A stretch of 9,397 bases of DNA from Bacteroidales bacterium (lineage in GTDB: Bacteria > Bacteroidota > Bacteroidia > Bacteroidales > Muribaculaceae), in the NCBI GenBank assembly GCA_004553095.1, contig SFMJ01000059.1, positions 1 through 9,397 on the forward strand, in the 5' to 3' direction. The notes beneath the pieces are model-generated. The model saw only the letters and a list, made by a program, of their open reading frames with translations, was not told where the DNA came from and ran no database searches. Positions 1-6,660 of the stretch are shown here, in pieces; positions within the stretch are counted from its first letter, which is position 1, and every line of letters begins with the position of its first letter. The translations under genes were made by a program, and so were the position numbers.

Positions 1-126
1 ACCCGCATCAAGATCGATGGCGACAACTGGCAAGCCCACACCGCCGACTATGACCGACTCGCAGTCGGCGACCGTGTCAGGGTGGTGGCATACGACTCGA
101 TTGTGCTTACTGTGGAGAGAGTGTGA
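1..126 (+). CDS. NfeD-like protein, C-terminal end (5' truncated by window)
   Basis: The window opens inside a reading frame that gives 41 residues before a TGA at 124-126. The visible peptide has the short beta-strand pattern of the NfeD C-terminal OB-fold: a hydrophobic/charged strand, a turn with GDNW, then LAVGDRVRVVAYDSIVLTVE, which fits the usual 'I..G..V.VV......L.V' ending. The best support is context: an SPFH/Band 7 gene starts 27 bases downstream, and NfeD and SPFH proteins are a known conserved pair. NfeD OB domains are thought to bind or assist the stomatin-like partner at the membrane. The membrane segments and any N-terminal ClpP-like protease domain would lie upstream of the window, so long and short NfeD forms cannot be told apart. 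Confidence 0.72.
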   Translation, partial: TRIKIDGDNWQAHTADYDRLAVGDRVRVVAYDSIVLTVERV

Positions 127-153
127 GTTATAAATCCTTAAAACGATAAAAAT

Positions 154-1134
154 ATGGGAACATTGATATTTCTTGGCATATTGGCACTCATCGTGCTGAT
201 ACTTGTGGTGAAAGGTATAGTGATCGTGCCTCAATCGGAGACACGTGTTATCGAACGCTTAGGGCGTTTCCACAGTGTATTGCCTCCGGGCATCAACCTG
301 ATCTGGCCCTTCATCGACAAGCCCAAACAGATGTATATCCGCAAGGTGGAGAGCTATCGCGGCGTAAGCACCTACGTCACCATGTCGACAACCTCAGTGA
401 TCGACCTTCGCGAGCAAGTCTACGACTTCCCCTCCCAGCAGGTGATCACCAAAGACAACGTTACCACCGAGATCAACGCCCTCCTCTACTTTCAGATCGT
501 CGATCCGAAGAAGGCGGTATATGAGATCGAGAACCTTCCCAACGCGATTGAGAAACTGACACAGACCTCACTGAGAAATGTGATAGGCGAACTTGAGCTC
601 GACGAGACCCTCACCTCCCGCGACACAATCAACTCCAAGTTGCAATCTATCCTCGACGAGGCGACCAACAAATGGGGCGTAAAAGTAAATCGTGTCGAAT
701 TGCAAGACATCACCCCACCGGAGAGTGTAAGAGAGGCGATGGAGAAGCAGATGCAAGCCGAGCGTAATCGTCGTGCAGAGATCCTCAACGCCGAGGGAGA
801 GAAGAAATCACGCATTCTGCGATCGGAGGGAGAACGCGAATCGGAGATCAACGCCGCCGAGGCAGTGAGACAAGCCGAGATCCTGCGTGCTGAAGGAGAG
901 GCGAAAGCCCAGATCCTGCGCGCCGAGGCAGAGGCAGAAGCCATCCGCCGCGTCAGCGAAGCCATCAAAGACACCAAGACCGATCCTGCCACCTACATGC
1001 TGGCAGTGAAATATATCGCCGCCCTCCAGGAGATGACCGCCGGCAAGGACTCCAAGACCATCTACATCCCCTACGAAGCCTCCGGCGTACTCTCATCGTT
1101 GGGATCGATCAAAAACCTCTATCAAGAGAAGTAA
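154..1134 (+). CDS. SPFH/Band 7 (stomatin/QmcA-like) membrane protein
   Basis: The product is a 326-residue membrane-anchored scaffold of the prohibitin/stomatin family, whose members form ring- or cage-like oligomers that organise membrane microdomains and often regulate membrane proteases. One hydrophobic segment (about residues 4-24) is followed at once by the family signature VPQSETRVIERLGRF, then PPGINLIWPFID. The SPFH domain runs to about residue 190. The C-terminal part is a long Ala/Glu/Arg-rich coiled coil (about 195-270) in which isoleucines recur exactly every 11 residues (I210, I221, I232, I243, I254), a hendecad pattern. Length is typical of bacterial stomatin-like proteins. The ATG at 154 follows an A-rich leader without a clear Shine-Dalgarno site, as is usual in Bacteroidota, and puts the membrane helix at the N terminus. 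The gene lies 27 bases after the NfeD-like gene, and the two are probably co-transcribed. Family is certain; the client protein is unknown. Confidence 0.95.
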   Translation: MGTLIFLGILALIVLILVVKGIVIVPQSETRVIERLGRFHSVLPPGINLIWPFIDKPKQMYIRKVESYRGVSTYVTMSTTSVIDLREQVYDFPSQQVITKDNVTTEINALLYFQIVDPKKAVYEIENLPNAIEKLTQTSLRNVIGELELDETLTSRDTINSKLQSILDEATNKWGVKVNRVELQDITPPESVREAMEKQMQAERNRRAEILNAEGEKKSRILRSEGERESEINAAEAVRQAEILRAEGEAKAQILRAEAEAEAIRRVSEAIKDTKTDPATYMLAVKYIAALQEMTAGKDSKTIYIPYEASGVLSSLGSIKNLYQEK

Positions 1135-1254
1135 GAGCAAAAAAATATCCGCCTCTACGACCTCAAAAATTTAAGGAACGCGCTCTAAGCAAAAAAATGA
1201 CACATAGATGCTCTTAAAAAATGTGAATTACAAGGAGTAATGAAATAAAATTGC

Positions 1255-1262
1255 TAAATTTG
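1255..1262 (+). promoter_or_regulatory. Candidate Bacteroidota -7 promoter element for glyS
   Basis: TAAATTTG matches the TAnnTTTG consensus -7 element recognised by the Bacteroidota primary sigma factor. It sits in the AT-rich gap before glyS, about 93 bases ahead of its start. A -33 TTTG box is not obvious at the usual 19-21 bp spacing (only a weak TTAC near 1228), so the promoter may be modest or need an activator. The start site would fall near 1267-1270, placing the stem-loop at 1271-1301 at the extreme 5' end of the transcript. This is inferred from the motif alone. Confidence 0.45.
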
Positions 1263-1270
1263 CATTCTAA

Positions 1271-1301
1271 CACGATTCGGGCCGGACAAGTCCGAATCGT
1301 G
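1271..1301 (+). promoter_or_regulatory. Stem-loop in the glyS leader
   Basis: CACGATTCGG (1271-1280) and CCGAATCGTG (1292-1301) form a perfect 10-bp stem around an 11-base loop. Part of the loop can pair in an alternative small hairpin (CGGA with TCCG). No U-run follows; the next bases are GTGTGTAAAAAAA, so it is not an intrinsic terminator for the upstream SPFH gene. It would lie at or just after the predicted transcription start and be followed by about 50 bases of A/C-rich, apparently unstructured leader before the glyS ATG. It could be a 5' RNA-stabilising hairpin, a leader regulatory element or a dyad operator. The sequence does not decide between these. Confidence 0.5.
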
Positions 1302-1354
1302 GTGTGTGTAAAAAAACGGCAAACAAACCAAGAACAAACGATAAAGTCAGAACA

Positions 1355-2899
1355 ATGGCAAAACAAGAAGACGTCTTTAAGACAATCGTGGCGCATGCCA
1401 AAGAATATGGATTTGTATTTCAATCGAGTGAGATCTACGACGGACTGTCTGCAGTCTACGACTATGGTCAGAATGGTGTAGAACTCAAGAACAACATAAA
1501 GAGATATTGGTGGGAAGCGATGACGATGCTCAACGACAACATCGTGGGAATCGACTCAGCAATCTTCATGCACCCCACCATCTGGAAGGCCTCGGGCCAC
1601 GTAGATGCCTTCAACGATCCATTGATCGACAACAAAGACTCGAAGAAGCGTTATCGTGCCGATGTGCTGATCGAAGATGAGATTGCTAAATTTGATGAAA
1701 AGATAAGCAAAGAGGTGGCGAAAGCAGCCAAGCGCTTTGGCGACAAATTCGACGAAGCAATGTTCCGTCAGACCAACGGCAGAGTGTTGGAGATCGCCGG
1801 CAAACGCGACGAATTGCATCGTCGATATTCCGAGGCGATGAATGCCAACGACTTGGCAGAGCTCAAGCAGATCATCCTCGACTATGAGATCGTCGACCCG
1901 ATCAGCGGCACACGCAACTGGACCGACGTTCGCCAGTTCAACCTCATGTTCAAGACCGAGATGGGCTCGACCGCCGATGGTGCGATGGAAGTTTATCTTC
2001 GACCCGAGACAGCACAAGGCATCTTCGTGAACTATCTGAACGTACAGAAGACGGGCAGAATGCGTCTACCCTTCGGTATCGCGCAGATCGGTAAGGCCTT
2101 CCGCAATGAGATCGTGGCACGACAATTCATCTTCCGTATGCGCGAGTTCGAGCAGATGGAGATGCAATTTTTCGTACGCCCCGGCGAGGAGCTGAAATGG
2201 TTTGACCATTGGCGTCAGACACGTCTGAAATGGCACAAAGCCCTCGGACTCGGCGACGAGAAATATCGCTATCACGACCACGAGAAATTGGCACACTATG
2301 CCAACGCAGCCACCGACATCGAGTTTGAGATGCCCTTCGGCTTCAAGGAGGTGGAGGGAATCCACTCCCGCACCAACTTCGACCTCTCGCAGCATGAGAA
2401 ATACTCGGGCAAGAAGATCCAATACTTCGATCCGGAGCTCAACGAGAGCTATGTACCCTACGTTATCGAGACCTCGATCGGCGTGGACCGCATGTTCCTC
2501 AGCGTGCTCTGCAGCTGCTACGAGCATCAAGACTTGGGCAATGGCGACAGCCGCGTTGTGCTCCACTTCCCGGCACCCTTGGCTCCGGTGAAATGCGCCG
2601 TACTCCCCTTGGTCAAGAAAGATGGACTCCCTGATAAGGCACGCGAGATCCAGCACAAGCTTCGCTTCGACTTCACCTGCCAATATGACGAAAAAGACTC
2701 CATCGGCAAGCGCTATCGTCGTCAAGATGCCATCGGCACCCCCTACTGCATCACCGTGGACCATCAGACACTCGAAGACAACACCGTGACACTCCGCGAG
2801 CGTGACTCTATGGAGCAGAAGCGTGTCAGCGTCGACGAACTCGCCGGCATCCTCGGCGACAAGGTAAGCCTCAACAGCCTACTCCGCAAACTCCTCTAA
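1355..2899 (+). CDS. glyS: Glycine--tRNA ligase (alpha2 homodimer type)
   Basis: This cytoplasmic class II aminoacyl-tRNA synthetase charges tRNA-Gly with glycine using ATP. The 514-residue product belongs to the single-chain homodimeric (eukaryote/Firmicutes/Bacteroidota) type, not the E. coli alpha/beta type. Visible signatures are the RPETAQG glycine-site motif (216-222), class II motif 2 around FRNE (249-252) followed by REFEQMEMQFF, and motif 3 GVDRM with Arg379. The C-terminal HGTP-type anticodon-binding domain begins near LAPVKCAVLPL. The frame is open back to an ATG at 1304, but the ATG at 1355 gives MAKQEDVFKTIV, the normal family N terminus. It also follows an A-rich leader, whereas the extra 17 residues (MCKKTANKPRTNDKVRT) look like translated leader. 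The lemA gene starts 14 bases after the stop. No zinc-binding insertion or damage is visible. Confidence 0.97.
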   Translation: MAKQEDVFKTIVAHAKEYGFVFQSSEIYDGLSAVYDYGQNGVELKNNIKRYWWEAMTMLNDNIVGIDSAIFMHPTIWKASGHVDAFNDPLIDNKDSKKRYRADVLIEDEIAKFDEKISKEVAKAAKRFGDKFDEAMFRQTNGRVLEIAGKRDELHRRYSEAMNANDLAELKQIILDYEIVDPISGTRNWTDVRQFNLMFKTEMGSTADGAMEVYLRPETAQGIFVNYLNVQKTGRMRLPFGIAQIGKAFRNEIVARQFIFRMREFEQMEMQFFVRPGEELKWFDHWRQTRLKWHKALGLGDEKYRYHDHEKLAHYANAATDIEFEMPFGFKEVEGIHSRTNFDLSQHEKYSGKKIQYFDPELNESYVPYVIETSIGVDRMFLSVLCSCYEHQDLGNGDSRVVLHFPAPLAPVKCAVLPLVKKDGLPDKAREIQHKLRFDFTCQYDEKDSIGKRYRRQDAIGTPYCITVDHQTLEDNTVTLRERDSMEQKRVSVDELAGILGDKVSLNSLLRKLL

Positions 2900-2913
2900 A
2901 AAATAAGAAGAAT

Positions 2914-3501
2914 ATGAAGATCATCAAACGAATCATTATGGCTGTTGTCATCTTGACAGCCACCACGAGTTTGACATCGTGCAACTATAATAGCCTTGTA
3001 GAGCAAGAACAGCAAGTCAATCAGGCCTGGGCACAAGTAGAGAATCAATATCAGCGTCGCGCCGACCTGATTCCCAACTTGGTCAATACCGTCAAGGGAT
3101 ATACCACTCACGAAGAGGAGACGCTGACCAAGGTGGTGGAGGCACGCGCCAAAGCGACCTCGATTACCCTCAACGCCGACAACCTCGACGAAGAGACCTT
3201 GGCAAAATATCAGCAAGCCCAGGGAGAACTGAGCGGTGCGCTGAAATCACTCTTGGCTGTGACTGAGGCATATCCCGACTTGAAAGCCAACGAAAACTTC
3301 CTCAACCTTCAGGCGCAACTCGAAGGGACAGAGAATCGTATCGCCACGGAACGTAAGCGATACACCGAGGCAGTAGCGGAATTCAACACCTCGATCAAGA
3401 AATTTCCTACCAACATCTATGCCGGATGGTTCGGTTTCAAAGAGAAACCGCAATTCAAAGCCGAAGCAGGAGCCGAGAAAGCACCCGAAGTGAAGTTTTA
3501 A
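2914..3501 (+). CDS. lemA: LemA family lipoprotein
   Basis: This 195-residue LemA-family protein is probably anchored in the envelope. Residues 1-22 form a lipoprotein signal peptide with lipobox LTSC, so Cys23 would be lipidated; the +2/+3 residues are Asn-Tyr, with no strong acidic surface-export signal. The family core follows directly: LVEQEQQVNQAWAQVENQYQ, then RRADLIPNLVNTVKGY, a helical region with ENRIATERKRYTEAVAEFN, and the C-terminal FPTNIYAGWFGFKEKPQF segment ending in EKAPEVKF. LemA proteins are helical-bundle membrane proteins of poorly defined role, often found beside TPM-domain proteins or the HtpX protease. Neither partner is adjacent here: the neighbours are glyS (14 bases upstream) and an FKBP-like lipoprotein (18 bases downstream). 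The three are probably one transcript. Confidence 0.93.
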   Translation: MKIIKRIIMAVVILTATTSLTSCNYNSLVEQEQQVNQAWAQVENQYQRRADLIPNLVNTVKGYTTHEEETLTKVVEARAKATSITLNADNLDEETLAKYQQAQGELSGALKSLLAVTEAYPDLKANENFLNLQAQLEGTENRIATERKRYTEAVAEFNTSIKKFPTNIYAGWFGFKEKPQFKAEAGAEKAPEVKF

Positions 3502-3519
3502 GAGCGCGTTCTGAAATAT

Positions 3520-4044
3520 ATGAGAAAAAGAATATTACCGATATTGGCGGTGCTTGCAGCCGGTGCATGTTTCACATCGTGTATGGACGACAATGAAGAG
3601 AACTACGACGACTGGAAACTGCAAAACGACGAATATATCGCCAATATCGATACCAAAGAATATGAGAAGGTGACGCCCGAATGGGCGCCACTTAGTTCGG
3701 TTTATATCAAGTGGCACAACGACCGCACACTGACAGCCAACTCCTTGGTGGCAAAATCCAACTCTACAGTCAACATCAAGTATGAAGTTAGAGACATCGA
3801 GGGGACACTGTTAGACTCCTCCTACGCCCGAACCGACAGTGTATATCAGAGCACTCCGAGTTCCAACATCATCGGAATGTGGATCGCTATGACCACGATG
3901 CATGTAGGCGACAGTGCCACAGTGGTAATGCCCTGGTCGGTAGGATATGGGGTAGCCGGCAAGAACGATATCAAGCCATATAGCGATCTGATCTTTCACA
4001 TGAAGGTCAAATCGATCGAAGCCTTCGAGCGGCCCACAGAATAA
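3520..4044 (+). CDS. FKBP-type peptidyl-prolyl isomerase-like lipoprotein
   Basis: The product is 174 residues with a lipoprotein signal peptide (lipobox FTSC, Cys21) followed by an acidic stretch (MDDNEENYDD), suggesting an envelope-anchored folding factor. An FKBP fold is readable from residue 84 onward: the opening strand VNIKYEV, EGTLLDSS (Asp99 matches the FKBP active-site Asp), NIIGMW (117-121), the GD turn (130-131), MPWSVGYG (Tyr143 matches the FKBP Tyr before the AYG turn) and the closing strand LIFHMKVKSIEAF. The tryptophan that normally follows the Gly of the 'IxGW' motif appears to be Met120, with Trp121 one position later. Prolyl isomerase activity is therefore uncertain and it may act as a chaperone. 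It probably belongs to the glyS-lemA transcript. Relatives in Bacteroidales are often named DUF4827 or FKBP-like; this name is from memory. Confidence 0.85.
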   Translation: MRKRILPILAVLAAGACFTSCMDDNEENYDDWKLQNDEYIANIDTKEYEKVTPEWAPLSSVYIKWHNDRTLTANSLVAKSNSTVNIKYEVRDIEGTLLDSSYARTDSVYQSTPSSNIIGMWIAMTTMHVGDSATVVMPWSVGYGVAGKNDIKPYSDLIFHMKVKSIEAFERPTE

Positions 4045-4055
4045 TAGCAAAACGA

Positions 4056-4075
4056 CAGGGAGCTTTATGCTCCTG
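4056..4075 (+). other. Short stem-loop between the FKBP-like gene and the S9 peptidase gene
   Basis: The bases at 4056-4063 (CAGGGAGC) pair with GCTCCTG (4069-4075) as a 7-bp stem with one bulged G and a TTTAT loop, 11 bases after the FKBP-like stop. No U-run follows, so it is not a canonical intrinsic terminator. It marks the likely boundary between the glyS-lemA-FKBP unit and the S9 peptidase unit, and could be a mRNA 3'-end or processing hairpin. A clear TAnnTTTG promoter for the downstream gene was not found in this 78-base gap. Confidence 0.3.
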
Positions 4076-4122
4076 CCAAGAATCTAACACCAATCATCCA
4101 AAAAAATCAGAGGAACACAAAC

Positions 4123-6657
4123 ATGTTGAGCAAACGAACCATAATCACAGCGAGTGTAGCGGCGATGATGGCGACAGCGATAGCAGCCTCCGCCATCACG
4201 ATCAGAGAATATCGCCAAGCGCCGGCAGAGCGAATAATCCTGCCGGTGCGTCCGGACTCCACCGAGCGCGAGAACCCCTTCAAGATCGACGATCTGCTCG
4301 AATCGAGGGGGAATGCCACCGGAGAAGAGATGGCGGCATGGGAGACTGTAACTACCGACAGCAGCGGCGTAGTGACTCCGGCTCTGGAGAAGGGAGTGAC
4401 CCGACTTCTCAGTTATGCGAGTCGAATACGTGCCGACCGCTATGCCAAGGGTAAACTTATCGCCAACTCCACCTCGCGATTAGTCATCAAGGTGAATGGA
4501 AAGACCCTAACCACCAAGAGCACAGCCGACTCGTTGGCAAGCGACATAACAGCCGCTATCGAGTTGCTGCCGGAGACCACCTACGACCTTCGTGTCGACC
4601 TGCTGAGCAGTGCTGACGACCCGTCGGCGGCAGAGTTCAAGCTCGAATTTGTGGCCGACGAAGAATATAAGGATGTGGAAGTGAAAACATCCGCCACTCT
4701 GCCGCGCCGTGCCGGCGTGATGGAGGCTATCGGCGGACTTCGCGCCAATGGTATCGCCATGTCCGACAATGGTAAATACTTGCTGGTCAAAGAGCAGCAA
4801 GTAGTAAGCGACCAGGAGCGTGTCAATGTCACCAAGGTGGTGGAGAGTGCCACCGGCAAGGTCATCACCGAAGGTATCAATGCCGATGGATGGATCCCCT
4901 ACACCCAAGCCCTCTACGCCATGGTGTCGCAACAGGGGGCGTGGGATATCTACCGCACGGAAGTGCCCTCCATGCAGACCAAGATTATTGCTCACGGCAT
5001 ACCAGACAGCAATGTAACATTCTCACCCGATGGCCGTTATCTCTACTACTACAAGAGGGCCGAGGGGAGCAAGCAGGCAGGGCCGATGCATCGTTACAGC
5101 ACACCTGACAATCGTCAGCCGGGCGATGACGACCGCTACTATATCATGCGCTACGACACCCGAAGCCGCGTCACAACGCCACTGACCTACGGCGGACTCA
5201 GCACCTATATCTATGATATGGATCGCCGGGGAGAGAAGATGCTCATCTGCTCCACCCGTCAGACACCCGACCGATATCCCTTCTATAGCAGCACTCTAAT
5301 GGAGATGAACCTTACCACGCTCGCCACCGACACAATCATCCGAGACTTCCCGGGCGGACTTGGCAAGGCCATCTACTCACCCGAAGCCACAGAGCTCTTC
5401 ATTTGCGCCGGGCCGGATGCCTTCGGCGGCATCGGTGCGAACTATGCCCCTCATGAGATCGGCAACGACTTCGACGTGCAGGGTTATATCATGAACATCA
5501 GCGACCGCAAGGTTAGAGCCATGACCCGCGACTTTGACCCGGCAGTCGAGGGTGATGTCATCTGGAATCATGTCGATGGCAAGATCTATTTCGTCGGCGA
5601 GAAGGGTTTTGAGCGCCATATCTATAGACTCGACCCGAAGAGTGGCAGTATCGACGAATTGGAGAGCAGCGTGCCCTTCGTCAGAGGCATCGCCATGGGT
5701 GGCGAAGATGCCCTCTACTTGGCATATCGGGGCGGTTCCTTCACCTCTGATGGAGAAGTCTGGCTCTACAACACCAAGCAGAAGAAATCTCGTCAGATCG
5801 ACAATCCACTGAAAGAATGGCTCAGCGACGTAGAGTTCGGCAAGATGGAGCCCTGGAAATTTACCGCCCAAGATGGCTCGGAGATCGATGGCTGGATGTG
5901 TCTTCCTCCCGACTTCCAAGCCGACAAGAAATATCCTCTGATCGTCTACTACTATGGCGGCACTTCACCCTCGACAGCCACCTTCTATCATCTCTATAGT
6001 CCGCAAGTATTTGCCTCTCGCGGCTATGTGGTATATGTCATCAACCCGAGCGGCACGACCGGATATGGTCAGGAATTCTCGGCACGCCATGTCAATGCAT
6101 GGGGCAAATGGACAGCCGACGAGATCATCGAAGGCACGAAGAAATTCTGCGCCGACCATGAGTATGTCGATGCCGGCAAGGTGGGATGTATCGGTGCCAG
6201 CTATGGCGGTTTTATGACACAATACCTTCAGACACAGACCGACATCTTCGCGGCAGCCGTGTCGCATGCCGGCATCTCGAATGTCACCTCCTATTGGGGA
6301 GAGGGCTATTGGGGCTATAGCTACAACTCGGTGGCAGCCGCCAAGAGTTATCCATGGAGCAATCCCGACCTTTACACACGTCAAGGCTCCCTCTTCAACG
6401 CCGATAAGATCCACACTCCGCTGCTGTTGCTGCATGGCACGGTCGACACGAATGTGCCCATCGGCGAGAGCATCCAGCTCTTCAACGCGCTGAAGATCTT
6501 GGGCCGTGACGTTGAATTTATCACTGTAGAAAATGAAAACCATGTGATAGCCGGAGTGGAGAATCGCAAGGCATGGCAGAACACGATTATGGCATGGTTC
6601 GCCAAATACCTGCAAGGAGATCCACGCTGGTGGGAATCACTATATGGTAAAAAATAA
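4123..6657 (+). CDS. Exported S9 family serine peptidase (prolyl oligopeptidase/DPP-like)
   Basis: This 844-residue alpha/beta-hydrolase peptidase has an N-terminal signal sequence (about residues 1-24), so it is likely periplasmic. From residue 24 to about 200 comes an N-terminal extension with a beta-rich part (about 107-187). A beta-propeller follows, with repeats such as MSDNGKYLLVKEQ and FSPDGRYLYYYKR (to about 565), and the catalytic domain occupies about 575-844. The triad is visible: nucleophile Ser693 in GASYGG, Asp775 in HGTVDTNVP and His807 in ENENHV. Tyr610 in YYYGG matches the oxyanion-hole tyrosine of DPP4-type enzymes. S9 enzymes usually cleave short peptides, often after proline or from the N terminus. 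The double-Glu N-terminus-binding motif of DPP4 is not evident, so substrate preference is open. It is longer than DPP4-like enzymes (about 720-770), mainly because of the extension. The next gene starts 3 bases after the stop. Confidence 0.93.
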   Translation: MLSKRTIITASVAAMMATAIAASAITIREYRQAPAERIILPVRPDSTERENPFKIDDLLESRGNATGEEMAAWETVTTDSSGVVTPALEKGVTRLLSYASRIRADRYAKGKLIANSTSRLVIKVNGKTLTTKSTADSLASDITAAIELLPETTYDLRVDLLSSADDPSAAEFKLEFVADEEYKDVEVKTSATLPRRAGVMEAIGGLRANGIAMSDNGKYLLVKEQQVVSDQERVNVTKVVESATGKVITEGINADGWIPYTQALYAMVSQQGAWDIYRTEVPSMQTKIIAHGIPDSNVTFSPDGRYLYYYKRAEGSKQAGPMHRYSTPDNRQPGDDDRYYIMRYDTRSRVTTPLTYGGLSTYIYDMDRRGEKMLICSTRQTPDRYPFYSSTLMEMNLTTLATDTIIRDFPGGLGKAIYSPEATELFICAGPDAFGGIGANYAPHEIGNDFDVQGYIMNISDRKVRAMTRDFDPAVEGDVIWNHVDGKIYFVGEKGFERHIYRLDPKSGSIDELESSVPFVRGIAMGGEDALYLAYRGGSFTSDGEVWLYNTKQKKSRQIDNPLKEWLSDVEFGKMEPWKFTAQDGSEIDGWMCLPPDFQADKKYPLIVYYYGGTSPSTATFYHLYSPQVFASRGYVVYVINPSGTTGYGQEFSARHVNAWGKWTADEIIEGTKKFCADHEYVDAGKVGCIGASYGGFMTQYLQTQTDIFAAAVSHAGISNVTSYWGEGYWGYSYNSVAAAKSYPWSNPDLYTRQGSLFNADKIHTPLLLLHGTVDTNVPIGESIQLFNALKILGRDVEFITVENENHVIAGVENRKAWQNTIMAWFAKYLQGDPRWWESLYGKK

Positions 6658-6660
6658 GCA

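Noticed and set aside
492..992. 166-residue minus-strand open frame opposite the SPFH gene
   Set aside because: It is a shadow of the repetitive Ala/Glu-rich coiled-coil codons; its Ser/Ala/Arg-rich translation has no recognisable domain, and the + strand gene is certain.
1135..1250. Possible small gene or RNA in the gap after the SPFH gene
   Set aside because: Only AT-rich sequence with A-runs and weak long-range pairing (TAAGAGC with GCTCTTA) is seen; no convincing start, frame or RNA fold.
1271..1301. glyS leader hairpin as an intrinsic terminator or T-box
   Set aside because: No U-run follows on the + strand, and the leader is too short and lacks the layered stems of a T-box.
1304..1354. 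Upstream ATG extending glyS by 17 residues
   Set aside because: The added residues are Lys/Arg/Thr-rich translated leader, while the ATG at 1355 gives the standard N terminus after an A-rich stretch.
2066..2764. 232-residue minus-strand open frame opposite glyS
   Set aside because: It lies wholly inside a well-conserved synthetase gene and its translation shows no family motif; other long minus-strand frames (1556-2017, 5377-5919, 5965-6615, 7011-7628, 8744-9283) fail in the same way.
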